Positions 8,508 to 17,143 of a stretch of DNA of 64,000 bases are shown in pieces. The translations under genes and the position numbers were made by a program. Positions within the stretch are counted from its first letter, which is position 1. Each line of letters begins with the position of its first letter. The stretch covers positions 1 to 64,000 of the forward strand of contig NZ_MIKC01000023.1 in the NCBI RefSeq assembly GCF_001730315.1, given 5' to 3'. Below the pieces are notes generated by a model, which worked only from the letters and a program-made list of their open reading frames with translations, was not told the origin of the DNA and searched no databases. The stretch is from Enterococcus ureilyticus. GTDB taxonomy: Bacteria > Bacillota > Bacilli > Lactobacillales > Enterococcaceae.

Positions 8508-9026
8508 TCAAGTATTCTCTACAAATATCTCGATTTTTCCTGAATGCTTTGATACATTTTCTATTTTTATAGTGTAATTCTTATTGTTAGTGACATCAAA
8601 CGTTTTTTCCCCTTTGAATTCCATTATAAAATTGTTATCATCAAAACTAACACCATCAGTTTTATCTACTGGTGAATTTTTTTTTATCATTTCATTATCA
8701 ACGATTACCCTTGTTGTTTTCAGTTTAGTAACAGTATTATAAAAAGTATCTGTTGATAAGTCGTGCCAGAGTTCTCCATCACTCCCTGTACTAAACTTCA
8801 GCTTAAGACCATCTTTATTTATAATTCTGAGTGTTGAATTGTAATCTACTTGTTCAACTTTTGGTTTAACCTCTACTGTTATTTCCTGTTTAGGATTGAG
8901 TGTTTTATATCCCAACCCTGCAAATATTTTAGTATAGTTTATAAAAACTAAGAAACTAAAAAGTACGACTAACATCGCAAATACTATGAATACATATTTA
9001 TACAGTCTCTTTCGATAGAGGTACAT
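8508..9026 (-). CDS. Membrane-anchored LXG-associated protein (candidate immunity), copy 1
   Basis: A 172-aa protein with a basic N-terminus, a membrane helix at about 10-32 and an extracytoplasmic domain, paralogous to 7530-8048. Its ATG overlaps the stop codon of the LXG toxin (TAATG), so both are translated together. This fixed pairing with the toxin is the main reason to call it the cognate immunity or an accessory factor. The spacer 8246-8507 holds no gene. Confidence 0.7.
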   Translation of the reverse strand: MYLYRKRLYKYVFIVFAMLVVLFSFLVFINYTKIFAGLGYKTLNPKQEITVEVKPKVEQVDYNSTLRIINKDGLKLKFSTGSDGELWHDLSTDTFYNTVTKLKTTRVIVDNEMIKKNSPVDKTDGVSFDDNNFIMEFKGEKTFDVTNNKNYTIKIENVSKHSGKIEIFVENT

Positions 9027-10321
9027 TAATTAATCCCCTTTTGATTTTTATAGTCTTTTATCCCATCTTCAATATATTGTGCATCATTCGGATTATCTCC
9101 AAAATTACCTGCTTTCATGTTTTTTAGCCATTTAGCTATATCTTTATCAGACCAAGCTTGTGCGGCACCAGCACTTAATTTCAGTACAGAACCATCAAAC
9201 ATTAAAAAGCCTTGACCAAAATAGCCAAAAAGATAATTACCTAGATAATCTCCTGACATGTCACCTGTCCAGTTTCGTGACCATATAGAAAAATCATAAT
9301 CTTCACTATAAGCTCTTGTTTTCAAGTCAAGTGGTGCTCCTGTATCAACAATACTTGCAAAATAAAGATAATCTAACGGTGACATACCATCTTTTGTCCC
9401 GTTTGCTTTTAGTATATCGTTTCCCATGTTCCTAACTACAGCTTTGATATCAACTCCTGATTGTATAAGATAGTTTGATAATCGTTGTTCAATATCATCA
9501 ATAATATCTTTCATTTTCGGGTCTTTAGAGAACCATTCATCCCCATATTTTTTTCTAGTATTATTGTATTCATTCAGTGCAACTTTATTCAATTCATACA
9601 AATAATCTTCATATGCTTTAACTATTTTTGCTGTTTTAACAGCATCTGAATCAGAACTATTTAGAATAGCTTCAATTTGTTTATCTAGATAAATTGGACT
9701 TCGTTTCCAACGTTCATTGATTGGTTTCGCCCAGCTCATATCCAATTTCTTGAGGTCAAAAGTCCCTGTAGAGGCATTCCATGCCTTACAATCCTTCACT
9801 TGCGCAATACCATTGTTCAATTCTTGTTGAGAAGAAGTGTATTCACTAAAGAAGCTTGCTGACTGAGCACTGTATGTCCGTAATTTCTCCAGTTTTTCTT
9901 TTCGCTTTTGCATGGCCTCATAAGCGTTCATAGAACGTCTTTCTAAGTCTGGTCGCGGCCTTTTCGCATCGCGAATCAAGTCGTCAATCGTGTGTAATAA
10001 TTCTTGATATTGATCAATCTCTGCTTGAATTTTGTCCTCATCTATATCTTCTCCACCAACAGTAGCCTGATATTCACTTACAAATTTCTTATGCGCACTG
10101 GTAAAAGCTTCCGCAGTCATGATAATGGACTGACAAATAGGCGTATACGCCACCATAAAATAATTTTTAGCCGAATCATAGGCTTTACTGGATAAAGGCG
10201 CAGACAAGAACAGTTGGATGCTTTGTTGTAAGGAAGACACAGCTTGTTGTGCCTGACTACTAACCTGTGTTGCTTGTAAACTTCTAGCTTGTGCTTCTGA
10301 CACAATAAATTTAAGTCCCAT
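9026..10321 (-). CDS. LXG-domain polymorphic toxin with toxin_44-like C-terminus (T7SS substrate)
   Basis: A 431-aa secreted toxin. Residues 1 to about 200 are an LXG domain (GLKFIVSEAQARSLQATQ, long helices, coiled coil), the export domain used by the type VII secretion system. The first ~190 residues are nearly identical to the toxin at 14901-16376, while the C-terminal ~220 residues differ completely. The C-terminal pattern LGNYLFGYFGQGF, AGAAQAWSD and DAQYIEDGIKDYKN resembles the polymorphic toxin type 44 domain, a predicted nuclease; this is judged by eye. GAAGGAG precedes the ATG. It is the third gene of a Lap1-Lap2-LXG operon. No T7SS core genes are in the window. Confidence 0.85.
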   Translation of the reverse strand: MGLKFIVSEAQARSLQATQVSSQAQQAVSSLQQSIQLFLSAPLSSKAYDSAKNYFMVAYTPICQSIIMTAEAFTSAHKKFVSEYQATVGGEDIDEDKIQAEIDQYQELLHTIDDLIRDAKRPRPDLERRSMNAYEAMQKRKEKLEKLRTYSAQSASFFSEYTSSQQELNNGIAQVKDCKAWNASTGTFDLKKLDMSWAKPINERWKRSPIYLDKQIEAILNSSDSDAVKTAKIVKAYEDYLYELNKVALNEYNNTRKKYGDEWFSKDPKMKDIIDDIEQRLSNYLIQSGVDIKAVVRNMGNDILKANGTKDGMSPLDYLYFASIVDTGAPLDLKTRAYSEDYDFSIWSRNWTGDMSGDYLGNYLFGYFGQGFLMFDGSVLKLSAGAAQAWSDKDIAKWLKNMKAGNFGDNPNDAQYIEDGIKDYKNQKGIN

Positions 10322-10697
10322 TCGACATCTCCTTCTCTTCTGTTTTTAAGAAGTTTCGATGTGCTGAATGGACCGAGTCTTCTTTTTCTAACAAGGTTTT
10401 ACGGTCTTGCGCTAACTGTTCTTGTTCCTCTTCAAATTCTTGTAATGCTTGTCGTGATAAGTGAAAACTATCATCCTGTCGTTCCTCAAAAAAAGCTCTC
10501 TCTTCTGATTCTACTTCATTTAGAGATTCCTGATAGATTCGTTGTTCTTATTGTTGTAACGCATAGAATCGTTCTTGTAGTTGTTCAATAAACTGTTGGT
10601 CTTTCTTATTATCTCGTTGTGCTTCTTGAAGTTCTTCCAGTTGATTTCGAAACTGGTAGTTTTGATCGTCAAAACGTTGTTGCGAAGTTAACGTCAT
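10311..10697 (-). pseudogene. Lap2-like (DUF3958-type) coiled-coil chaperone, interrupted by a stop at codon 50
   Basis: From the ATG at 10697, overlapping the Lap1 stop (TAATG), the frame reads a Gln/Glu-rich coiled coil (MTLTSQQRFDDQNYQFRNQL) for 49 codons, then TAA at 10548-10550. The same frame stays open for 78 more codons and ends at 10311, 11 bases inside the LXG gene. Size, helical composition and place between Lap1 and LXG fit Lap2 proteins, which with Lap1 bind the LXG domain for export. No start codon follows the stop closely, so the second half needs readthrough. The copy at 16366-16752 has the identical stop. Confidence 0.75.
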
Positions 10698-10984
10698 TAC
10701 CTTATCCCTCCAATTGAAAGAGTAGGTAACTGCGCAATTTTTTGGTCAATGCGTTCAAACTCTTTCGCAACAGAATTTATATTGTCCCCTGCTTTTACAA
10801 TACTGTTAGAGACACCTTTTAGACTAGATTGAAAGGTTGAAAAACTTTCAATCGCAGTGCTGTTACCAGCCACGTTGATTTGTCCAGAGCTGACAGAAAC
10901 AGATATTCTATTTAATGTACTAGCTGATTGACTAAATGAGGCTGAAACCCCACTGGCAATACTAGAATTACTATTAATCGACAT
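10697..10984 (-). CDS. Lap1-like WXG100-type T7SS adaptor (SACOL2603/DUF3130 family)
   Basis: A 95-aa helical protein, SINSNSSIASGVSASFSQSA onward, matching the TIGR04197/DUF3130 family. In LXG operons this small protein pairs with Lap2 and the LXG domain and contributes the export signal. The FxxxD motif described for that role is visible at F76-D80 (EFERIDQ). AAAGGAGAG precedes the ATG and the stop overlaps the next start. It differs from its twin at 16752-17039 by one residue (T23 here, A there). Confidence 0.85.
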   Translation of the reverse strand: MSINSNSSIASGVSASFSQSASTLNRISVSVSSGQINVAGNSTAIESFSTFQSSLKGVSNSIVKAGDNINSVAKEFERIDQKIAQLPTLSIGGIR

Positions 10985-11089
10985 GCTTCACTCTCCTTTT
11001 TTTAACAAGTCATTAACTTTGTGTCTATTTAATTTTACCAAAGAGCATATCTATTTTCTATACTTTTTGTTAATAAGTAAAAAATATCA

Positions 11090-11107
11090 CTACTTGTGAT
11101 ACGGTTC
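11090..11107 (-). repeat. rlmH 3'-end repeat (SCC att-like), site B
   Basis: CTACTTGTGATACGGTTC equals the last bases of rlmH at 17144-17161 in 17 of 18 positions. The DNA on the low-coordinate side is also nearly identical at the two places (the spacer, Lap1, Lap2 and LXG start). It is therefore a copied rlmH end about 6.05 kb from the real one. Confidence 0.8.
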
Positions 11108-11190
11108 TGCGTATCGGAAGTGAATGATATTCCTAAAATCCTATAACAGCCTTGGTTTTTTCAATCTCCCAACACTCAAAAAAAACCACA

Positions 11191-11204
11191 TTACTTATGA
11201 TACG
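11191..11204 (-). repeat. rlmH 3'-end-like repeat (SCC att-like), site C
   Basis: On the minus strand this reads GCG TAT CAT AAG TAA, coding Ala-Tyr-His-Lys-stop, the usual C-terminus of RlmH. It differs from the rlmH end in this genome at 1 of 14 core positions, and its flanks are unrelated to those of sites A and B, as expected for a different cassette junction. Confidence 0.6.
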
Positions 11205-11288
11205 CATGTCCGTATTATAAGTTAACGAGGTTAATTTAATATTTATATTTCAAACTATTTTTAAATGAAGTTTCTAAAAAAATATATA

Positions 11289-13043
11289 TTAAATATCCAA
11301 TTCACTACCACAACTAGGACATTTTTTTTGCTTCCACATATACTCATTATCATTCTTATTGACTTCTTTATCACAATGTTTACACTTGGCAATTTCATTA
11401 CGCCTAGATTCAATTGTAGAAAAAATGATTGCTGGTGAATATATATATCGTCTAATCTTATTATGGATTATATCTGAGTCTAAGACAAATTCAATTTTTT
11501 TATTTCTTCCAGCAACTCTATCATAAATCATACTGTAATTAATTGCATATATATCTACATCATCATAAGATGCCTCTTTTTGTGACATTCCCCGTCTTCT
11601 TCTATGGATAATTCTTTGATAGATTAATTCTTCAAACCACTCATGTCTAACTAAAATATTATTTTCATAATTTGTTTTAATAGCAAAATGACTATACTCT
11701 TTCTCTAAACAAAATTTCTTTATATCATTCCAAATATCCATCACTTCAGGTTTATTAACAATATTCTCAATTTTCTGGGTACTAATATTCTCAATAGATG
11801 ATATAACCATATCTTTACTAATTTTCTTATGTGTATTTCCTCTAGATGCTTTATTAGCTGAGTAATAGCCATCCCAGGAATTCGACAACATATTTAAGAA
11901 ATCTCTAGAATTCCCCATAGATGCATGTATCAGTAAAAAAAAATTTTGTGTAGTTAATAAATCTGTCACTTTAAGATTCTTATCTGGAACAAAATAATTT
12001 AGTCTTTTTTCCACCAGCTCTTTAAAATATTTTTGACATTTTTTTGATTCTGTACTAGATTTCTCAAATATCAAACTATCATCTAAATCAATTCTATGAG
12101 GAAGGTCTGATCCCTGAACCAAGCTATGTAAATCCCCTCTTCCAGGAACTATTCCAATCCATATAAAAATTGGATTGACATTGATGGTATCTATAAATTT
12201 TGATAAATTTTCTTGTAAACTTTTATCTTTATTTCTCAATTTTTCCCAGTCATCAAAGTAGAATGTAAATCTATCTTTCCCTAATATATCTAATAATTCT
12301 TTCATATTATCTTTAAAAGTTGAAATATCAAGATACCTTCTCATATCTGAATGAGTCATAAGTCTGTCCAAGTCCTTTGAAATTTCTTTTTCATTAAGCT
12401 CAGCATCAATACTCATTCCATTCTTAGAAGATAATTTCATATTCATTTTTTCTATTGATTCGTTAATATTTTCAAGTGTCCTTTCTTTTTCTACTCTCAT
12501 TTTTTGATCATCATTTATTGTTAAATTACCTATAGATGCTGTAAATAGACACTGTTCTAAGAAATTTATAGCCTCCAATATTTTATACTTACCTTTTCTT
12601 TTAACCAAAAATTCAAAAAAGGTGTACTCTATTTGTTCAAAATGATATAACAACTGCTTTGATATTTCTTCATAAATTTTTATACTAAAAATTTTGTTAG
12701 TTGCATCTAAATCTAAATTTTCTGGAAAATTAAGTTGTTTCAAATTAATGTAAAAACAAAAGTTTTTTTCACTAGTGTGATTTATTCTTTCCCTTGCTAG
12801 TAAAAGTAAATGTGTTTTTCCTGTTCCACGTAAACCAGATACAACACCACTGGATCTCATACTTTTTTTTACTAAACTTTCTAAGTGACCGTTTATATCT
12901 ACATATAACTCATCTAATTTTTTTAAATTTTCCATTGTCCCTGTATCAATAATATCAGTATCACTATTAGTCATTACAAAAGATTCATGCATTTTATCAA
13001 TGAAATCGGATTCTTTTATTAAATTATTTAGTTTTTTTTCCAC
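11289..13043 (-). CDS. P-loop ATPase with C-terminal zinc ribbon, candidate defence protein
   Basis: A 584-aa cytosolic ATPase. Walker A is G70-LRGTGKT77, Walker B is FTFYFDD at 259-265, and a sensor-like strand IFIWIGIVPGRGD follows, as in STAND/ORC-type AAA proteins. The C-terminus is a zinc ribbon with C554, C557, C575 and C578. The start is a GTG with GAGG about 8 bases before. It is downstream of a broken SIR2/AbiH-like gene by about 50-70 bases and close to an HsdR remnant. ATPase plus SIR2-like partner is a common design of antiphage systems, so a role in phage defence is likely but inferred. The gene itself is intact. Confidence 0.7.
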   Translation of the reverse strand: MEKKLNNLIKESDFIDKMHESFVMTNSDTDIIDTGTMENLKKLDELYVDINGHLESLVKKSMRSSGVVSGLRGTGKTHLLLLARERINHTSEKNFCFYINLKQLNFPENLDLDATNKIFSIKIYEEISKQLLYHFEQIEYTFFEFLVKRKGKYKILEAINFLEQCLFTASIGNLTINDDQKMRVEKERTLENINESIEKMNMKLSSKNGMSIDAELNEKEISKDLDRLMTHSDMRRYLDISTFKDNMKELLDILGKDRFTFYFDDWEKLRNKDKSLQENLSKFIDTINVNPIFIWIGIVPGRGDLHSLVQGSDLPHRIDLDDSLIFEKSSTESKKCQKYFKELVEKRLNYFVPDKNLKVTDLLTTQNFFLLIHASMGNSRDFLNMLSNSWDGYYSANKASRGNTHKKISKDMVISSIENISTQKIENIVNKPEVMDIWNDIKKFCLEKEYSHFAIKTNYENNILVRHEWFEELIYQRIIHRRRRGMSQKEASYDDVDIYAINYSMIYDRVAGRNKKIEFVLDSDIIHNKIRRYIYSPAIIFSTIESRRNEIAKCKHCDKEVNKNDNEYMWKQKKCPSCGSELDI

Positions 13044-13093
13044 ATCAAAACCTCAATCTTTCTTAAAATTAATTAAAAATTTTATTTTCTATA

Positions 13094-13662
13094 TCAATAA
13101 TCTATAACTTCATTTCTCAACACTTTATACAAATCCTTAGCAACAAATGTATACACCAAATTAAAGTATTTATCATCTTCTTTACTAAATTATCAATATT
13201 TTTAGCAAAAGAATTTCCCCTTAGGCTAAACATGATTCTTCGAGCAGTTGTATTAATATAACTTTTCTTACTCTTTTTTTCATCTATTAAGATTGCTGTA
13301 TCTTTAAAAATCGTATCAATTTTCTTAACAACTAGCTTTTCTAAGTTCTTATTGATTTCCTCAGTATATTCTTCGGTTTCATTGTTACTAATATCGTTGT
13401 CTATACTCTTAAAGAAGTGATATAACCTAGATAATAGTGTTTCTCCCGTTTCAGAATAGTTCTCTAGTTTCAAAAAATCTAACAAATTACAATATTCATC
13501 TAATCCTATTTTTAATTTATCCAGCCAAATTTTTGTGTCTTCTTCATAATGACCTTCTGTTACTATTTTTTTTAATAATACACTTTTATTTTCCTCATTT
13601 ACGTATTGACTTAGAAAGTAATTGAAGCCATTGCCCACTATAAATACAACTTTTTTATTCAT
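13094..13662 (-). pseudogene. SIR2/AbiH-like gene, frameshifted and probably internally deleted
   Basis: The start KKVVFIVGNGFNYFLSQYV has the strand-GNGF loop seen in SIR2-like and AbiH defence proteins. The frame from 13662 stops at 13117 after a hydrophobic tail (LIWCIHLLLRICIKC) that looks like out-of-frame translation. Shifting one base near 13180 gives KEDDKYFNLVYTFVAKDLYK and an ending NEVIDY at 13094. Families of this kind are usually much longer, and the restored frame jumps from a core strand to what looks like a C-terminal end, so an internal deletion is likely too. Its ATPase partner follows. Confidence 0.55.
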
Positions 13663-13686
13663 TTTCTACTTCTTCGCATTTTTTAA

Positions 13687-14341
13687 TTATCTTAATTCAT
13701 CTTCCAATGGTATCACTGCATCATCCAACACCTCTCACCACGCTCGTTTCATCGCTTGTGGGTACTTAAACGGTTTCATTTCTGGATGGATTGACCTGTA
13801 TTCTTCATAGTTTTTACTTTCTATGACTGCTCCCATATTCGGAATCGGGTCCATCCCGATCATATATTGCATTGCTGAGGATTGAAGCTCTTCTTCTGAT
13901 GCGAACCATTCGTTGGCAAATGCCTGTATCAGTTGATTTCTTTCTTGAGTAAAGAAATGTCGCTTCAATCTAAAAATATCCTCATTTTCTGGTAATTGAT
14001 GTTGGTCAATTACCGTTAGGATAGAACGATAGACGTCCTTGACTTGTTCTGTTCTGTTTTGTTTAATTTTTGCAAGGCTTTTTCTAGTTCTTCTCTGACA
14101 TCCGAACTATTGCATATGTTCCTAATAGTTGGTTAATGTAGGCTGAATCGATGTCGTACAATTTCACTGAAGCATCACTGTAAAATGTAATACCTGAAAA
14201 ATCTTCCTCCGTTACGTCTGACTCTTCTTCGATTTCGATTAATGAACTCTTCACGGTTTCATAGGTCCCTACTTGCTCCTCTAAAATGGACACTTGTTCT
14301 TTCAATGTAGGAGATGCTTCCATCTCATCATATGTAACCTA
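13687..14341 (-). pseudogene. Decayed C-terminal fragment of a type I restriction HsdR subunit
   Basis: Three reading-frame pieces together resemble the C-terminal helical domain of HsdR: VTYDEMEASPTLKEQVSILE, FYSDASVKLYDIDSAYINQL, VREELEKALQKLNKTEQ, then VKDVYRSILTVIDQHQLPEN and MKPFKYPQAMKRAW. It is broken by at least two frameshifts, and by a Trp codon changed to TGA at 13735-13737, after which EVLDDAVIPLEDELR runs to the stop at 13687. The motor and nuclease parts and the hsdS/hsdM genes are absent, so no restriction activity is expected. Confidence 0.65.
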
Positions 14342-14384
14342 GATATTAGCAACTTGATTAGTGAGTTTGCACTCACTAGCCAAG

Positions 14385-14428
14385 ACTTTACTATCCGACT
14401 TCAATTAGGTAGTAAAGTGCCTTTTTTA
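14385..14428 (+). terminator. Hairpin with T-run, plus strand
   Basis: ACTTTACTA and TAGTAAAGT pair around a 16-base loop, followed by GCCTTTTTTACT. No plus-strand gene ends here; it is probably left from a lost gene. Together with the small hairpin GTGAGTTTGCACTCAC it fills 14342-14506, which has no gene. Confidence 0.55.
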
Positions 14429-14506
14429 CTTAATTTTTAAATGATCTTAGATAGTACTTAATCTGATTAATATTGTAACTTGAGGACATCTCATGATCAA
14501 AAATTA

Positions 14507-14890
14507 TTATTTACCTAATAAAAAATTTAACTCTTCGTTTGTCCATTTTTGATGTATCAATTCCTTTATCTCATCAGATAATTGTAAAACTTCTTTCCAT
14601 TCTGATGTCGTTTTTACTGCTTTTACATTCCAAAAAACTTCTCCCCTTTCGAGTTCTAAAAGCTTTGTTTGGAGCTGTTTACTTAGAAGAGAAATATTTC
14701 TATCAATTATGTCATTATCTTCTAGTACTTCCCGTGTATATTGACTAAAAGAAGCTGGATAATCAATCGCTAACTCTTCAAATATTTCATGTTTTATTTC
14801 CTTGTCTTCTAAATTAAGTGTATTCATACCTAGTCTATTTAAAGAAGAAAGGTAGTATTCAAAAGACTGTTCTGTTGTTAATTTTTCCAT
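14507..14890 (-). CDS. Probable cognate immunity protein of the second LXG toxin
   Basis: A 127-aa acidic, mostly helical soluble protein (EKLTTEQSFEYYLSSLNRLG at the start, KWTNEELNFLLGK at the end). No family was recognised. GAGGTGAG precedes the ATG, and the gene begins 10 bases after the stop of the LXG toxin, the standard place for an immunity gene. Function is inferred from this position only. Confidence 0.65.
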   Translation of the reverse strand: MEKLTTEQSFEYYLSSLNRLGMNTLNLEDKEIKHEIFEELAIDYPASFSQYTREVLEDNDIIDRNISLLSKQLQTKLLELERGEVFWNVKAVKTTSEWKEVLQLSDEIKELIHQKWTNEELNFLLGK

Positions 14891-14900
14891 TTATCTCACC

Positions 14901-16376
14901 TCATTTATCTCTTGGTATGATAGTCGCCTTGTCATCAAATGTACGTATATACATATCGTCAACTATCTTAACTCTTCCCGTAGGACCTGTTGCATATCCA
15001 TAATATGAACCTCCATGTATGCCTCCACCTGCATGATAAAAAATTCTTCCTTCTGAACTATAAAATTCCCAACCCAAACCATTTGAACCATAAGATTTAA
15101 ATGACCAACCATCTCCTAACATTGATTTAATTTCATTAGGCGTACAACCATATAATCTCTGTGGATTAGTTATTATATCTTCAAAAGAGTTAGGTTTCCA
15201 TTGGACATTTCCAGCACCATATTTATCTTTAAAGTAATTATTCCAGTCTTTTCCAGATACTGGATTTTCTGCACCAAAATCAGTTTTAGGAGGTTTAGTC
15301 CCACTAGATTTCTTTGGAGTTGAAACCTTCGCTTTAGAACCTGCATAAGAAAGCCCCGCCATCATAGCAAGATCATATAGTCCACTATCTTGTGCGAATG
15401 CATATCCTGTAGAAATATAGCCACTCAACTGTATAGAACCTTTTGATAGTCCTTCATATTTTTGACCTGTTATATAGGTTTCTCCTCGTCTTAAGGCATC
15501 ATTCTCTAAATCTCTGATTTTTTTCCAATCGACAATTTGATAATAACTGGGATCTAATTCCGTTCCATGTTGTTCTAAGAAGTTTTGTAATTCACTATTA
15601 TCAAGTCTGCGGCCATCTTTATCTATAAACCAATTAACTGAAACCTTCCCAGTTACAGGGTCTTCATATGGCCATGCATAAATAGTATAGCCTTCTAGTT
15701 TCTTTAAGTTGTTATTAAACGCTTCTTCTTTTTGCTTTGCTTTAGCTACTTCTCTATTTTTCCAACGAGTAGTAATAGCTTTTGCCCAGTTCATATCTAA
15801 CTTACTGATATCAAAAGTCCCTGTAGAGGCATTCCACGCTTTACAATCCTTTACTTGATTAATCGCTGTATTCAATTCTTGTTGAGAAGAAGTATATTCA
15901 CTAAAAAAGCTTGTTGACTGAGCGCTGTATGTCCGTAATTTCTCCAGTTTTTCTTTTCGCTTTTGCATGGCCTCATAAGCGTTCATCGAACGTCTTTCTA
16001 AGTCTGGTCGCGGCCTTTTCGCATCGCGAATCAAGTCGTCAATCGTGTGTAATAATTCTTGATATTGATCAATCTCTGCTTGAATTTTGTCCTCATCTAT
16101 ATCTTCTCCACCAACAGTAGCCTGATATTCACTTACAAATTTCTTATGCGCACTGGTAAAAGCTTCCGCAGTCATGATAATGGACTGACAAATAGGCGTA
16201 TACGCCACCATAAAATAATTTTTAGCCGAATCATAGGCTTTACTGGATAAAGGCGCAGACAAGAACAGTTGGATGCTTTGTTGTAAGGAAGACACAGCTT
16301 GTTGTGCCTGACTACTAACCTGTGTTGCTTGTAAACTTCTAGCTTGTGCTTCTGACACAATAAATTTAAGTCCCAT
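14901..16376 (-). CDS. LXG-domain polymorphic toxin, second variant (T7SS substrate)
   Basis: A 491-aa toxin. The N-terminal LXG domain (1 to about 190) is nearly identical to that of the toxin at 9026-10321. The sequence then diverges into a middle region with KLEGYTIYAWPYEDPVTGKV, and a C-terminal catalytic-looking end with DWNNYFKDKYGAGNVQW, GLGWEFYSSEGRIFYHAGGG and GSYYGYATGPTGRVKIV. The Gly/Tyr/His-rich end resembles C-termini of other polymorphic toxins, but the activity was not recognised. Its immunity gene follows directly. The sharp change from identity to no similarity marks a toxin-tail exchange point. Confidence 0.85.
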   Translation of the reverse strand: MGLKFIVSEAQARSLQATQVSSQAQQAVSSLQQSIQLFLSAPLSSKAYDSAKNYFMVAYTPICQSIIMTAEAFTSAHKKFVSEYQATVGGEDIDEDKIQAEIDQYQELLHTIDDLIRDAKRPRPDLERRSMNAYEAMQKRKEKLEKLRTYSAQSTSFFSEYTSSQQELNTAINQVKDCKAWNASTGTFDISKLDMNWAKAITTRWKNREVAKAKQKEEAFNNNLKKLEGYTIYAWPYEDPVTGKVSVNWFIDKDGRRLDNSELQNFLEQHGTELDPSYYQIVDWKKIRDLENDALRRGETYITGQKYEGLSKGSIQLSGYISTGYAFAQDSGLYDLAMMAGLSYAGSKAKVSTPKKSSGTKPPKTDFGAENPVSGKDWNNYFKDKYGAGNVQWKPNSFEDIITNPQRLYGCTPNEIKSMLGDGWSFKSYGSNGLGWEFYSSEGRIFYHAGGGIHGGSYYGYATGPTGRVKIVDDMYIRTFDDKATIIPRDK

Positions 16377-16752
16377 TCGACATCTCCTTCTCTTCTGTTT
16401 TTAAGAAGTTTCGATGTGCTGAATGGACCGAGTCTTCTTTTTCTAACAAGGTTTTACGGTCTTGCGCTAACTGTTCTTGTTCCTCTTCAAATTCTTGTAA
16501 TGCTTGTCGTGATAAGTGAAAACTATCATCCTGTCGTTCCTCAAAAAAAGCTCTCTCTTCTGATTCTACTTCATTTAGAGATTCCTGATAGATTCGTTGT
16601 TCTTATTGTTGTAACGCATAGAATCGTTCTTGTAGTTGTTCAATAAACTGTTGGTCTTTCTTATTATCTCGTTGTGCTTCTTGAAGTTCTTCCAGTTGAT
16701 TTCGAAACTGGTAGTTTTGATCGTCAAAACGTTGTTGCGAAGTTAACGTCAT
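16366..16752 (-). pseudogene. Lap2-like coiled-coil chaperone, second copy, same stop at codon 50
   Basis: Nearly identical to 10311-10697, shifted by exactly 6055 bases. The ATG overlaps the Lap1 stop, TAA stands at 16603-16605 (codon 50), and the frame continues open for 78 codons into the start of the LXG gene. The shared stop shows that the duplication or gene conversion happened after the mutation, or that the stop is tolerated or read through. Confidence 0.75.
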
Positions 16753-17039
16753 TACCTTATCCCTCCAATTGAAAGAGTAGGTAACTGCGCAATTTTTTGG
16801 TCAATGCGTTCAAACTCTTTCGCAACAGAATTTATATTGTCCCCTGCTTTTACAATACTGTTAGACACACCTTTTAGACTAGATTGAAAGGTTGAAAAAC
16901 TTTCAATTGCAGTGCTATTACCAGCCACGTTGATTTGTCCAGAGCTGACAGAAACGGATATTCTATTTAATGCACTAGCTGATTGACTAAATGAGGCTGA
17001 AACCCCACTGGCAATACTAGAATTACTATTAATCGACAT
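16752..17039 (-). CDS. Lap1-like WXG100-type T7SS adaptor, second copy
   Basis: A 95-aa protein with the FxxxD export motif at F76-D80, differing from 10697-10984 only at residue 23. It is the first gene of the second Lap1-Lap2-LXG-immunity operon and begins about 100 bases after the rlmH stop. The DNA upstream is also shared with the other copy. Confidence 0.85.
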   Translation of the reverse strand: MSINSNSSIASGVSASFSQSASALNRISVSVSSGQINVAGNSTAIESFSTFQSSLKGVSNSIVKAGDNINSVAKEFERIDQKIAQLPTLSIGGIR

Positions 17040-17143
17040 GCTTCACTCTCCTTTTTAACAAGTCATTAACTTTGTGTCTATTTAATTTTACCAAAGAGCA
17101 TATCTATTTTCTATACTTTTTGTTAATAAGCAAAAAAATATCC

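Noticed and set aside
10361-10591. 76-codon plus-strand frame, repeated at 16416-16646
   Set aside because: It is the reverse strand of the duplicated Lap2 gene; it has no start signal and is explained by the coiled-coil codons.
13117-13662. The 181-aa frame as an intact small protein
   Set aside because: Its last ~18 residues read like an out-of-frame hydrophobic tail, and a one-base shift gives a more natural continuation to 13094.
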